Positions 1 through 8,768 of a DNA stretch of 64,000 nucleotides are shown here, one piece after another; position 1 is the first letter of the stretch; each line of letters opens with the position of its first letter. This DNA is from SKHV01 sp963678565. GTDB taxonomy: Bacteria > Bacteroidota > Bacteroidia > Bacteroidales > Prolixibacteraceae. The notes beneath the pieces are model-generated. The model had not been told where the DNA came from, ran no database searches, and saw only the letters and a list, made by a program, of their open reading frames with translations. The translations under genes were made by a program, and so were the position numbers. The DNA is taken from contig OY782875.1 in assembly GCA_963678565.1 (NCBI GenBank), forward strand, positions 2,294,001-2,358,000, given 5' to 3'.

Positions 1-121
1 GAAAATTGTATGTTGCGTAGCGGATTACGGTGCGATTGTCTGTCTGCGAGGACTGAGACAATCAGGGCGAGAATCCGCCCCACGCATACCACTGCAACCG
101 CTATGAAATATACAAAATGTT
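1..121 (-). repeat. attC-like repeat, type D, cut by window edge
   Basis: Type D repeat missing its first few bases. The inner hairpin GATTGTCTGTC / GACTGAGACAATC is visible and the right arm ends in ATATACAAAATGTT. It belongs to the radical SAM cassette that starts at its right. Confidence 0.85.
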
Positions 122-147
122 ACCACAAGTATTTTAATTTCAGATAT

Positions 148-1368
148 TTATTTACTTCCTGCAAAAATGGCAGGATACATTTGCTCTATCCATGGTTTTG
201 GAATTTTTTCAAATTTTACTTTTTTACTTGTTTTATATTTATCCAAAGCCCAATTAGCAAAACTGTTAAACTTCACATAACTGCAAAAATCATTACAATA
301 ATCAAGCAAATCCCCATTTTGTAGTTTTTTTGAAATACTTAAATGATCATTGCCTCTCCATATGTCAATAAAACTATTTTTTGACAAATCTCCGTAAGAA
401 CCACAGTCATGAACAATGCCACTAAAACACGGAAAAATTTTATAATTAGAATTTATATAAGCTCTGATTTTTGTTGCGTAACAAGGTAAATTACCTGGTC
501 TCCTTTTCTTGCTCTCACCTGCAAGTGTAGATAAATCTCCACTAAAATTGAAGTTTTCATCTCTTAATGAGTTGCAATAAAGAAGTTGCTCTCTTAATAT
601 TTCTCTCTTTTCATCTTTTAAAATAGGTCTAACAGGATTCTCTGCTCGAGCTAAAAGAAAATCAAAGCCTAAATTTTTTATCAATTGTGCTAATTGTCCA
701 AGTGATTTTAAGTTATCTTTATTAATAACAATTGTTGCACCTAATAGGAATTCATTACCTCTATTTTTTCTATTTCTTTCTTCGGCAATCTCCTCCATAT
801 GTCTAATAACCTTGTTGAAGTCATCAGAACCATGTATCTTAAAATAGTCAGATTTGTTTCCAGCATTAATACTTACTCGATAGGCAATGGAATAATTTGA
901 AATTATTGCCTTAAGTTTGTCGTTTAGAATTGTTCCATTTGTAATTATTGAACTTTTCATTCCTTTTTTATTTACATGGTTCAGAATTTGATCCATTCCT
1001 TTCAACAAAAAAGGTTCTCCGCCACCTGAAAATCGGACAATCTTATTTCCGCATTGAGCCAACTCTGAAATTATGTCTTTCAGTTTATACTGATCCATTA
1101 TAGCTCCTCTTGAATAATTAAATTTATTGGATGAACAAAATGTACATTTTTGATTGCATACACTTGATGGCCAAATTTCAGTGCTAATAAGTGAAGGAGT
1201 TTTTTTTCTCAAGTTTTTAATATAATGCAGAGGTTCGAATGGATAAAAGAAATATGATTCAGCAAGCATTACTGTGTCGTCAATTGAACATCTTAATCCT
1301 TTCCACTTATTATATAATGAAAGAGGTTCAATATTTTTTTGAGAAACTTCTGAAAAATTTATAATCAC
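148..1368 (-). CDS. Radical SAM/SPASM-like protein
   Basis: A 406-residue protein starting with GTG. The CNQKCTFC motif (Cys71, Cys75, Cys78) is the site that binds the SAM-cleaving 4Fe-4S cluster, and GGGEP follows at 115-119. At least five further cysteines in the last 110 residues (contexts LPCYA, FPCFS, HDCGS, YCNDFC) look like a SPASM domain, which carries auxiliary clusters in peptide- and enzyme-modifying members. It is the only gene in its cassette, and I see no precursor peptide beside it, so the substrate is unknown. The stop lies 27 bases from the repeat. The family is clear; the function is not. Confidence 0.85.
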   Translation of the reverse strand: MIINFSEVSQKNIEPLSLYNKWKGLRCSIDDTVMLAESYFFYPFEPLHYIKNLRKKTPSLISTEIWPSSVCNQKCTFCSSNKFNYSRGAIMDQYKLKDIISELAQCGNKIVRFSGGGEPFLLKGMDQILNHVNKKGMKSSIITNGTILNDKLKAIISNYSIAYRVSINAGNKSDYFKIHGSDDFNKVIRHMEEIAEERNRKNRGNEFLLGATIVINKDNLKSLGQLAQLIKNLGFDFLLARAENPVRPILKDEKREILREQLLYCNSLRDENFNFSGDLSTLAGESKKRRPGNLPCYATKIRAYINSNYKIFPCFSGIVHDCGSYGDLSKNSFIDIWRGNDHLSISKKLQNGDLLDYCNDFCSYVKFNSFANWALDKYKTSKKVKFEKIPKPWIEQMYPAIFAGSK

Positions 1369-1446
1369 TCTATCCTATTTTATTATCAAAAATTATGTAT
1401 GTCGTCATCAAATAGTTGTACTTCAGTTTTTTTCAATATTTGTGGT

Positions 1447-1571
1447 AACGGAAAATTGTATGTTGTCGGTGCGGAATTCGAAGAGCGTTTTTGTCGACCG
1501 ACAAAAATGCTAGAGAAAGGAGCAGAGGCAACAAATACAGTAGCTTACCGTACTGCAATATACAAATTGTT
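1447..1571 (-). repeat. attC-like repeat, type A
   Basis: Outer arms TTGTATGTTGTCGGTGCGG-like and CCGTACTGCAATATACAA-like pair apart from conserved mismatches. An inner hairpin TTTTTGTCG/CGACAAAAA lies near the middle. It is the attC of the gene-less cassette to its right. Confidence 0.85.
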
Positions 1572-2143
1572 ACAAGCAGTTAATAAAAAACTGCCTACAA
1601 CTTATTTTATGTATGGTAACTAAAAGTTGTGTGCAGGCGAGCTTTTTTGTTTGAATTTTATACTGACGTTTTTTAAATATTTACACTTAGCTCGCAAAAA
1701 CAAGTAGTTGATTCAAAAAAGCTAAAGTGCCACAACAAATAAGTGTTGTTAGTTTATTTATCGACTACAAGATTAAACAACCAAGAAAGAACTACGATTA
1801 AGAGCTTAAGAAAGCGCGGGGCGTTCGTGTCCACAAGCGCAAGGCAGTTTTTAGCTTTGAATGAAATTGCGGAATAAAGTTGCTCTTTGATTTAACTCGG
1901 TTTTTAGTTTATAAAAAGTGCCGAACATGAAATAGAGTAGGGCGACTTAATTTATTATTTGTAATTGGACTTGTCTTAAACGTAAACAATAGTTTGTTTG
2001 CACCTATAAGCAACAAAGCACTGAATGCAAACTGAATAAATGCTAGACCCAAATTAAGTTGCCCGACATAGATTAAAAGTTGAAAAGAGCAATTTCTCCG
2101 ACAAAACTTAGAGCAGCAATTACAAAAAAAACTAATTGCTTGT
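1572..2143 (-). repeat. Gene-less cassette body, copy 1 of 7
   Basis: A 572-bp body bounded by GTTACAAGC and GCTTGTAAC with no convincing gene. Minus-strand frames contain hydrophobic stretches (FVIAALSFVGEIALFNF, then FIQFAFSALLLIGANKLLF in another frame), so it could be the wreck of a small membrane-protein gene, but indels between copies break the frame. It could instead be a structured RNA or regulatory cassette. It contains a bidirectional terminator-like hairpin near its left end. The other copies start at 8200, 9948, 10646, 26156, 27858 and 28556. Confidence 0.8.
1585..1653. terminator. Bidirectional terminator-like hairpin in gene-less cassette
   Basis: The arms GCCTACAACTT and AAGTTGTGTGCAGGC pair (GCCT/AGGC and ACAACTT/AAGTTGT with a four-base bulge). 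A T-run follows on the plus strand (GAGCTTTTTTG) and on the minus strand (CAGTTTTTTATT). All seven gene-less copies keep this hairpin about 20-70 bases from the left end of the body. Confidence 0.55.
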
Positions 2144-2267
2144 AACGGAAAATTGTATGAGTAGTGGCAGATTGCGTGGCACTTTTCTGTCAAACCGCTA
2201 CGCAGTTTGAGCGGATTACAAACCTTGACATTTGCCACATCGCCTGCCATTACTTATACAAAGTGTT
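2144..2267 (-). repeat. attC-like repeat, type B
   Basis: Arms TTGTATGAGTAGTGGCAG and CTGCCATTACTTATACAA pair with two mismatches. The repeat is identical to the one at 29126-29249, and both follow an identical serine hydrolase gene. The gene's stop codon lies inside it. Confidence 0.88.
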
Positions 2268-3290
2268 GGGCGTTCGTTTTTTTATTAATTCCATCAATTC
2301 AGTATGTACTTGAAAAGTTTCTTTAAAATTATCCAATTTTCTTGCAGTATTTTCAAGCACAATTAAATTCATATTGGTCTGTGGATAATGATAACAAGCT
2401 GACACAAATCCAGGTGCATATCCAAACGCTCCTAATTGTATGTCACTTTCACCGTCCTTGAAAAGCAAACCATATCCATATTCTATTTTGTCAAATATTG
2501 GATGAAGTCTCGTGGCATATCTTGTTTCCATTAACGCCAAAGTCTTTTCATTTACCAATTTTCCAGAATAAAGTAGTTCATTCCATTTATTCAAATCTTC
2601 TGCATTTGAGATAAAAGAACCTGCTGGAACATAGTTATATAAGCTATTTCTACAATATTCTAATTTTCCATTTTCAGATTCTTCATATCCTTTTACAAGG
2701 CTGTTATAATTTTTATTGTCTGGATGATAAGTGTTTTTCAATCCATATTTAGTGAAAAGTTCAGTTGATAATTCATTAAATGTTTTTCCTGTTACTTTTT
2801 CTAAAATTTGAGCTAATAATTCATATCCTAACTGAGAATAATGAAACTGAGAGCCTAACTCAAATTCCAACGGTCTATTTAAATCTATAATTCCGTGGGT
2901 ATGAACTAATAAATGATGGATTGTTACTTCATTAGCCCAAGGCTGCATTATATCAGGTAAGTACTGAATGATTTTATCATTTAGTTTTAAATTTCCTTTT
3001 TCATACTCTCTCAATACCAAGACTGCTGTTATCTGTTTACTTATTGAACCAATTACAAACTGATTCTCCATATTCATAGGAATTTTGTTTTCTAAATCAG
3101 AATAACCAAAAGCTTTTGAATAAAATGTAGTTGTGTCTTTTGTTACAAGTATAACTCCATTAAAACCATTGTTTACTGAAACTGAATCAATTTTGGTAAT
3201 TAGGGTTGAATATTCTTTGTTTTCATTTGTCTTTCTATTTTGGCAAGAAACAAAAAGTATTAATAATAAAATTGTCACATAATTTTTCAT
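2250..3290 (-). CDS. Serine hydrolase, beta-lactamase (S12) family lipoprotein, copy 1 of 3
   Basis: Member of the class C beta-lactamase/S12 family (DD-peptidases, esterases). SISK supplies the SxxK catalytic Ser/Lys, and HYSQLGYELLAQIL is the usual Y-x-N/Q region. The N-terminus MKNYVTILLLILFVSC is a lipoprotein signal, so the enzyme probably sits on an envelope membrane. I start at 3290 because GGAGA lies just before that ATG; an ATG five codons upstream (3305) is also open. The last residues, TPNTLYK, and the stop are encoded by the attC repeat. The gene is identical to those at 29232 and 30439. The substrate is unknown, and the lipoprotein signal does not prove antibiotic resistance. Confidence 0.85.
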   Translation of the reverse strand: MKNYVTILLLILFVSCQNRKTNENKEYSTLITKIDSVSVNNGFNGVILVTKDTTTFYSKAFGYSDLENKIPMNMENQFVIGSISKQITAVLVLREYEKGNLKLNDKIIQYLPDIMQPWANEVTIHHLLVHTHGIIDLNRPLEFELGSQFHYSQLGYELLAQILEKVTGKTFNELSTELFTKYGLKNTYHPDNKNYNSLVKGYEESENGKLEYCRNSLYNYVPAGSFISNAEDLNKWNELLYSGKLVNEKTLALMETRYATRLHPIFDKIEYGYGLLFKDGESDIQLGAFGYAPGFVSACYHYPQTNMNLIVLENTARKLDNFKETFQVHTELMELIKKRTPNTLYK

Positions 3291-3350
3291 TGAAAATCTC
3301 TCCATTTTATTACTTCTGTGAATTTAGAAAGCGCTCCCAAAATGACGCCC

Positions 3351-3474
3351 AACGGAAAATTGTATGAGTAGTGGCAGATTGCGTGGCACTTTCCTGTCAA
3401 ACCGCTATGCAATTTGAGCGGGCTACTAACCTTGATATTTACCACATTGCCTGCCATTACTTATACAAAATGTT
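3351..3474 (-). repeat. attC-like repeat, type B
   Basis: Arms TTGTATGAGTAGTGGCAG and CTGCCATTACTTATACAA. It belongs to the three-gene cassette 3475-5569, whose last gene ends inside it. Confidence 0.87.
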
Positions 3475-4173
3475 GGGTGTAGTTTTTTCTATATAATCAT
3501 ATACTTCTTCAAGATTAAGAAAACAATTTTCATAATTTGGAATTTTTTTTCTTACTGAAAGAAATGGCAAATCAGAATTTAAAGCTCCAATATAATCTGA
3601 GCTATAGCTGTTTCCAATAAAATACTTTATACTTTCTTTTTTAATATTCTTAAAGATGAATTCAAAGAAAGCTTTGTTGGGTTTTTCCCATCCAATTTCT
3701 GATGAACAAAATATTTTTGAAATATTTTTATCTAAACCTAAGTACTCAACAAAATTATAAATATCTGGTATGTGATTAGAAATTATAATGTTATTAAAAC
3801 CCAATTTATTAGTTTTCTGCAGAACCATTAATGTTTCACTAAAAAGATGCCAACTACTTAAATTTAAATACTCATCCATTATATTATTAAACAGCTTAAG
3901 AAATGGAATGAATTGGTTTTCTGTAATATTTAGGTTCTTGCGAAAATTTTCAGAGACATAAACAATCCATGATTCTGTATCATAAAATGTAGGATGTTGA
4001 TAATCTGAATTATTCCACGGCAATGATTTGTCTAATGCTTGCGTTATCTCCTTTGCACTTAAATTATTATTAAGCTCGCTTTTATCGAATAGCATGTAAA
4101 ATAAGTCTTCCCAATCTCCACTTTCATGAAAAGCTAATGTGCCATCAAAATCCCATAATATAATCTTACTCAT
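3457..4173 (-). CDS. HAD-superfamily hydrolase
   Basis: 238 residues opening with IILWDFDGTLAF, the HAD motif I with the nucleophilic and general acid Asp (DFDGT). Motif II is probably NIIISNH, motif III lies around the Lys of GWEKPNK, and motif IV around YIGNSYSSDYIGA. Such enzymes usually remove phosphate from small metabolites such as nucleotides or sugar phosphates. It is the third gene of one cassette, nine bases after the 2TM gene, in a probable operon with the thymidylate-synthase-like gene. The C-terminal TPNILYK and the stop come from the attC sequence. A nucleotide phosphatase role fits the neighbours but is inference. Confidence 0.82.
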   Translation of the reverse strand: MSKIILWDFDGTLAFHESGDWEDLFYMLFDKSELNNNLSAKEITQALDKSLPWNNSDYQHPTFYDTESWIVYVSENFRKNLNITENQFIPFLKLFNNIMDEYLNLSSWHLFSETLMVLQKTNKLGFNNIIISNHIPDIYNFVEYLGLDKNISKIFCSSEIGWEKPNKAFFEFIFKNIKKESIKYFIGNSYSSDYIGALNSDLPFLSVRKKIPNYENCFLNLEEVYDYIEKTTPNILYK

Positions 4174-4182
4174 ATTTTTCTT

Positions 4183-4938
4183 TTATAAAGTAACTTGTGT
4201 TGAAATGTTTTTCAAATTATCAATATAGCTATTTATAAACTTATGCGTTTCGCCTGATTGATTAAATTGAAAGAATGGACTATTAAAACCAGCTTGATTT
4301 ATTCCTACCAAACGAAGTATTGTTATCTCATCTATTATCTTAATACTTAAAATATTAATCCTTTCAGGGTCAAATGTGTAAACTTTTATCTTCTTTTTTT
4401 GCGAAACTGATAATTTAGCAGTTATTTCCTCAATTCTTTTTTTACTTTCTAAAGCTGAATCAACGGGAAATCTTTTGCTCATGTAACTCTTTTTCACTTG
4501 CTCATAGTATTTTTCTACATCAGCTATATAAATATCAATAGATTTTACTGATTTGAAGATATTTAAAAGAGCTTCATCATCATGTGCGAAAATTGTTTTT
4601 GCATGTGAATATCCAACTAAAATAATTGTTTTTGCATTTACTAATTTATCATTGAAATGAATATTTGAAATACAATCCTCCCAATTTTTATATATCCGAT
4701 TTAATCCAGATTGTTCCCTATCATGAATGAAGTTATACTCCTTAACTAATTCAGAATAGGTAATGTACTTAGATACTAAAGAAACTGTACTTATTGTAAT
4801 TAATGCAACTCCAAGATTAATAAGAATAACATAGAGTACATAATGGTTTGTTTTGTCTACCGAAGCTTCGGCTAAGGATAAAATGGTTAAGCCAATTAAG
4901 GCAATAATGATGCAAAGAAAGATAAACGACTTTTTCAT
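4183..4938 (-). CDS. Two-helix membrane protein with cytosolic domain
   Basis: 251 residues. Two membrane segments lie at about 4-24 and 34-57, with a cytosolic part of about 190 residues that I cannot assign to a named family. That part has a Rossmann-like pattern of short strands (KTIILVGYS, SIDIYIADVEKYY, KIKVYTFDPERI). The start is two bases after the stop of the thymidylate-synthase-like gene, so the two are probably translationally coupled. The layout (small 2TM anchor, cytosolic sensor-like domain, nucleotide-enzyme neighbours) resembles effectors of bacterial conflict systems, but this is inference. Confidence 0.7.
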   Translation of the reverse strand: MKKSFIFLCIIIALIGLTILSLAEASVDKTNHYVLYVILINLGVALITISTVSLVSKYITYSELVKEYNFIHDREQSGLNRIYKNWEDCISNIHFNDKLVNAKTIILVGYSHAKTIFAHDDEALLNIFKSVKSIDIYIADVEKYYEQVKKSYMSKRFPVDSALESKKRIEEITAKLSVSQKKKIKVYTFDPERINILSIKIIDEITILRLVGINQAGFNSPFFQFNQSGETHKFINSYIDNLKNISTQVTL

Positions 4939-4940
4939 AG

Positions 4941-5555
4941 TTAAATGTTTTTAAGTAGATTTTTACAATATTCAATATCAAAATCATAAATATGTGCCGA
5001 AGCAATATGAAAATATACTTCACCCATGACTACATTCAATTCTTTAGAGATGCATTCTAACACTTTATGTATTGCTAAAAAATTACATGGTTGTCTTGTG
5101 CCAATATTTTGACTTCGAAAAAATATAGTTGCAAAAAGTTGGTTCTCACGAATTTTGACATCTAAAGTTGTAAAACATGGAAGGTGTTTGGAACAATCAC
5201 CTGGTATTAAAGTGGTTATTGTTGCTGATTTTGTCTCTTGTTTGCCTTTAAGTCTATCAATTAACCATTTAACTTGATTTATGGAATTATAATCCAAAAG
5301 TCTTTGGGCATAGCTAAAATAAGCGTTAGGCTGGAGTTTAATCTCAGAGAATTTTCTGAACATTCGATTTAACTGTTTTTCATCTGCAAGGTTATTTATA
5401 ATACTATCATTCAAATTTGGTTTAGTAATGATGTTAGAAAGATTAATGATCTCATAAATTTTTTCTGATTCATCGTAATAAGCCTTTCCATCCCTTAAAA
5501 TTAATTTGAGATTTTCAATCCAAGCTTCTCCATATGTTAAATGTGTGGTTTCCAT
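4941..5555 (-). CDS. Thymidylate synthase-like protein
   Basis: 204 residues, shorter than ThyA (about 264). Cys127, Arg147-Ser148, Asn158, His188 and Tyr190 have exactly the spacing of E. coli ThyA Cys146, Arg166-Ser167, Asn177, His207 and Tyr209. The nucleophile, the phosphate-binding Arg and the uracil-reading Asn are therefore present. The residue matching the folate-side Asp169 is Asn150, and the His after the nucleophile is Phe128. This suggests a pyrimidine nucleotide ligand with altered cofactor use. It is the first gene of a three-gene cassette with the 2TM and HAD genes. The fold call is firm; the reaction is not known. Confidence 0.75.
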   Translation of the reverse strand: METTHLTYGEAWIENLKLILRDGKAYYDESEKIYEIINLSNIITKPNLNDSIINNLADEKQLNRMFRKFSEIKLQPNAYFSYAQRLLDYNSINQVKWLIDRLKGKQETKSATITTLIPGDCSKHLPCFTTLDVKIRENQLFATIFFRSQNIGTRQPCNFLAIHKVLECISKELNVVMGEVYFHIASAHIYDFDIEYCKNLLKNI

Positions 5556-5569
5556 CTTAAATTACACCC

Positions 5570-5694
5570 AACGGAAAATTGTATGTTGTCGGTGCGGAAT
5601 TCGAAGAGCGTTTTTGTCGACCGACAAAAATGCTAGAGAAAGGAGCAGAGGCAGCAAGTTTAGCAGCTCACCGTACTGCAATATACAAATTGTT
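5570..5694 (-). repeat. attC-like repeat, type A
   Basis: Type A arms with the TTTTTGTCG/CGACAAAAA inner hairpin. It is the attC of the cassette at its right (5734-6309). Confidence 0.87.
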
Positions 5695-5733
5695 ATGCCT
5701 AGTTGTTTTAAAGTCAAAATGCAGTATCGGGTT

Positions 5734-6309
5734 TTACTCGGCTGCTGCTCCAATATAGATTGACTTTACTTTTATATTCTCCATTTTAAAAATTACTCCA
5801 GCGTAAATTGAACCAGCAACAAGAGTCGTTGAATCAGAGAATTCTGGATTAATGTAGTCATTATAAGAATCGATGACAGCTTTCCTCGATATTCCAATCC
5901 CGATGTTTTTACATGTCTTAAATTTGCAAGGAGAAAATATCGTGATTGAAGTCGTTTTTTTGTTATCATCATTCTCTCCACTAAAGTTAATCTCAACTCC
6001 TTGATTTGTGTACTTAAAAATCTGGTGAAATAAAGCATCTGCCTCCCAATACTCTGAATCTGAACTAAAATCAGGCTTTCCTAGTATCTTAATAATCTCA
6101 TCTTTAGTTAATCCTAATTTTAAGTCATTAAATGATTCGTTTGCCATCAGTTTAATGCCGAGATTAAAAAAGTCTTTATTAGTCTGAATTGTATCTTTTC
6201 CTTGTTTTATCTTCTCATGCATGAATAATCTGTTTGATGAAGAATAATTAATCTGCAAGGAAAAAATCATAGTAATCGAAATAATAATTAAGGTTTTAAT
6301 CATCATCAT
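5734..6309 (-). CDS. Exported hypothetical protein with SmpA/OmlA-like motif
   Basis: 191 residues from the first ATG of an ATGATGATG run. The longer frame to 6324 needs a TTG start close to the core site and is less likely. A hydrophobic N-terminus (TLIIISITMIFSL) suggests export. LKLGLTKDEIIKILGKPDF resembles the repeating motif of SmpA/OmlA/BamE-like small domains. No catalytic motif is seen. It is the only gene in its cassette; function unknown. Confidence 0.65.
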   Translation of the reverse strand: MMMIKTLIIISITMIFSLQINYSSSNRLFMHEKIKQGKDTIQTNKDFFNLGIKLMANESFNDLKLGLTKDEIIKILGKPDFSSDSEYWEADALFHQIFKYTNQGVEINFSGENDDNKKTTSITIFSPCKFKTCKNIGIGISRKAVIDSYNDYINPEFSDSTTLVAGSIYAGVIFKMENIKVKSIYIGAAAE

Positions 6310-6332
6310 AAGTTTAAGCGGCAATTAGGCAT

Positions 6333-6456
6333 AACGGAAAATTGTATGTTGTCGGTGCGGAATTCGAAGAGCGTTTTTGTCGACCGACAAAAATGCTAGA
6401 GAAAGGAGCAGAGGCAACAAGCTTGCAGGAACCCGCACTGCGACATACAAATTGTT
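6333..6456 (-). repeat. attC-like repeat, type A
   Basis: Type A; the right arm reads GCGACATACAAATTGTT. It belongs to the small outer-membrane-like cassette at its right. Confidence 0.87.
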
Positions 6457-6469
6457 GTGGTTTGTAGTT

Positions 6470-6901
6470 TTACTTTAGTTTACTTCCAAAACGATATCTT
6501 AAGCCCCAAGAGCTTTGTAAAATTAAATCATTACTTATGTCGAATGTAGGTTGAATCTCAATGTGTAAAGAAAATTTGTCAAAATTTCCAAAAGGAGAAA
6601 ATTGCACACCAACAGGAAGAACTACACCACTGAAGTAATTGACGTTTGCACCTAAACCGATATATATATTATGATTTTCAGTTTCTTTAAGGTTATAACA
6701 TAATACAGCTTCTGGAGTAATATTTTGACTCCAAGTATTACCATATAATCTCAATTCAGTCCAAAGCTTGCTATCAAAATCATAAGCGACACCAACTTTT
6801 GACATTGAGGAATTATAATACGAGATACTAAATTGAGAAAAACTATTAAGTGCAAAAAGAATTGCAATAATTGTGAAAATTGACATTTTAAGAGATTTCA
6901 T
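6470..6901 (-). CDS. Small outer-membrane-like beta-barrel protein
   Basis: 143 residues with a signal peptide (IFTIIAILFALNSFSQ). Short strands of alternating hydrophobic residues follow, with typical barrel patches (WTELRLYGN, IYIGLGANVNYF, SLHIEIQPTF) and a C-terminal SSWGLRYRFGSKLK. This fits a small outer-membrane barrel of the type common in Bacteroidota, with no named family that I recognise. It is the sole gene in its cassette; the stop is 13 bases from the repeat. Confidence 0.65.
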   Translation of the reverse strand: MKSLKMSIFTIIAILFALNSFSQFSISYYNSSMSKVGVAYDFDSKLWTELRLYGNTWSQNITPEAVLCYNLKETENHNIYIGLGANVNYFSGVVLPVGVQFSPFGNFDKFSLHIEIQPTFDISNDLILQSSWGLRYRFGSKLK

Positions 6902-7048
6902 TTTGTTTAAGTGTTAAGGTGTTTTCAAATCATTATATGCGATTATATTTTAATACTAAATATGAGATCCGAGATATTAATAATAGTAATATTGGACAAA
7001 TTATTACTGAAGTAAGAATGATAAGTAGTGCTTTTTGCTATAAACCAC

Positions 7049-7231
7049 AACGTTGAACTGTATGGTGCGTAGGGCATAGAAATCACTAACTTTTCAAGTC
7101 GCTAAGTAGCCGAAGCGCAGGTTTGACACCTGCTGTTTGGACTCGCCGTCGAAGCTACGCTTCGGCGGTGCTGTAAAAAGCACCCAAGCCTCAGATACCC
7201 ACTTTCTGCCCTATGCACTATACAGATTGTT
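7049..7231 (-). repeat. attC-like repeat, type F (long, 183 bp)
   Basis: Arms CTGTATGGTGCGTAGGGCA and TGCCCTATGCACTATACAG pair almost fully and differ in sequence from types A-E, which is strong covariation. The inner part holds a second hairpin (GCCGTCGAAGC/GCTTCGGCGG). It belongs to the two-gene cassette at its right. Confidence 0.82.
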
Positions 7232-7235
7232 GTGC

Positions 7236-7619
7236 TCAGTTATTCTTCCGTACAATTCTTTTCAGTTTATTCGAAATTTTAGGTTGAAGGTTTTTACTTT
7301 CATAAATCACAGCAACATCATATCCGTGCTTAGATTTCTGCTTTTCTGTGAAAATCACAATAGAAAAGAACGGAGGCTCGATTAACTTGTCATCTTCAGT
7401 CTTAAAGAAATCTGATTTCGACCGAAGAACTGTGCCACCAGGACTTGAAAAGAATGCAACCTTTTTATCCGTAAAATCATAGGTGTATTTTTCTGAATCC
7501 AAATTATCATTTAGGAATTTACACTCACTTTTGTCAAGAGTTTCATTTAAAATCTTTTCTGTTTGTCCAAAGCAAGATAATGTAAATACAACTCCAATAA
7601 TTGCTAAAATATATTTCAT
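7236..7619 (-). CDS. Exported hypothetical protein
   Basis: 127 residues. The signal peptide MKYILAIIGVVFTLSCFG includes a Cys that could be a lipobox (TLSC). The rest has no motif I recognise, apart from a plausible beta-rich segment (FFSIVIFTEKQ, YDVAVIYESK). It is the second gene in its cassette, downstream of the 86-aa gene, and its stop lies almost against the core site. Confidence 0.55.
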   Translation of the reverse strand: MKYILAIIGVVFTLSCFGQTEKILNETLDKSECKFLNDNLDSEKYTYDFTDKKVAFFSSPGGTVLRSKSDFFKTEDDKLIEPPFFSIVIFTEKQKSKHGYDVAVIYESKNLQPKISNKLKRIVRKNN

Positions 7620-7700
7620 AATTCTGTCAATTTATACTGTCAATTTATTTCAAAAATCTCATAGGAATGTTCTATATAATCTTTTGTCTTATAATACTCT

Positions 7701-7961
7701 TCATTTTCTCCTTTTACATATATTCTCACAAATCAATTCACGTGCATTATTTATCCTAATTATAAACTTTGCTTCGATAACAAATCCTTTTGGTAAATTA
7801 TTACTCTCAAGTGTTTTATTAATTATCTGTCTTAAACTTTCAAGATAAACCAACAATGGTCTAATATTCAGTTCTTGTGGCAAAATCCGATTATTCAATA
7901 TGTCAATCTCTATTTTCTGAATCTTAAAATCATTTGCTGCATTAACAATCCAATCACTCAT
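7701..7961 (-). CDS. Small hypothetical protein
   Basis: 86 residues, charged, without signal peptide or membrane segment. It starts MSDWIVNAANDFK and looks alpha/beta (KIEIDILNN, FVIEAKFIIRI). It is the first gene of a two-gene cassette; the 81-base gap to the exported protein makes co-transcription likely. Family unknown. Confidence 0.5.
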   Translation of the reverse strand: MSDWIVNAANDFKIQKIEIDILNNRILPQELNIRPLLVYLESLRQIINKTLESNNLPKGFVIEAKFIIRINNARELICENICKRRK

Positions 7962-8075
7962 ATATCCTTTCTCAAAATAGCAGAGTGTACTGAAATATGA
8001 TTAAGCTAAATTGTATGATAATCCATTTAATGTTTTAGTCTTCATAAATGCAGTATATTTTTTTTAATTGAGCAC

Positions 8076-8199
8076 AACGGTCACTTGTATGTTGTCGGTG
8101 CGGATTTCGAAGAGCGTTTTTGTCGACCGACAAAAATGCTAGAGAAAGGAGCAAAGGCAACAAGTACTGCTGTACTCGTACTGCAATATACAAATTGTT
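8076..8199 (-). repeat. attC-like repeat, type A
   Basis: Type A with the GTTTTTGTCG inner hairpin. It is the attC of gene-less copy 2. Confidence 0.86.
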
Positions 8200-8768
8200 A
8201 CAAGCAGTTAATAAAAAACTGCCTACAACTTATTTTATGTTTGGCCGCTAAAAGTTGTGCGCAGGCGAGCTTTTTTGTTTGAATTTTATACTGACGTTTT
8301 TAAAATATTTACACTTAGCTCGTAAAAACAAATAGTTGATTCTAAAAAGCTAAAGTGCCACAACAAATAAGTGTTGTTTGTTTATTTATCGATTAAAAGA
8401 TTAAACAACCAAGAAAGAACTACGATTAAGAGCTTAAGAAAGCGCGGGGCGAACGTGTCCACAAGCACAAGGCAGTTTTTAGCCTTGATTGAAATTGCGG
8501 AATAAAGTTGCTCTTTAATTAAACTGGATTTTAAGTTTATAAAAGTGCTGAACATGAAATAGAGTAGGGCGACTTAATTTATTATTTGTAATTAGACCTG
8601 TCTTAAACGTAAACAATAATTTGTTTGCAGCTAAAAGCAACAAAGCACTGAATGTAAACTGAATAAATGCTAGATCAAATTAAGTTGCCCGACATAGATA
8701 AAAGTTGAAAAGAGCAATTTCTCCGACAAAACTTAGAGCAGCAATTACATAAAAATCTAATTGCTTGT
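8200..8768 (-). repeat. Gene-less cassette body, copy 2 of 7
   Basis: Same 570-bp body as at 1572, bounded by GTTACAAGC and GCTTGTAAC, with scattered substitutions and small indels relative to the other copies. It keeps the terminator-like hairpin near its left end. Confidence 0.8.

Noticed and set aside
1399..1623. A recurring plus-strand peptide (LYVVGAEFEERFCRPTKMLE) seen at 1399, 8085, 9742 and elsewhere
   Set aside because: It is the translation of type A repeat sequence. It recurs because the repeat recurs, has no constant start or end, and runs against the cassette genes.
1909..2250. Minus-strand frame of 113 codons joining a type B repeat and the gene-less body
   Set aside because: Its start lies in the repeat and the frame exists in only one copy because of an extra base. 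The other copies break it.
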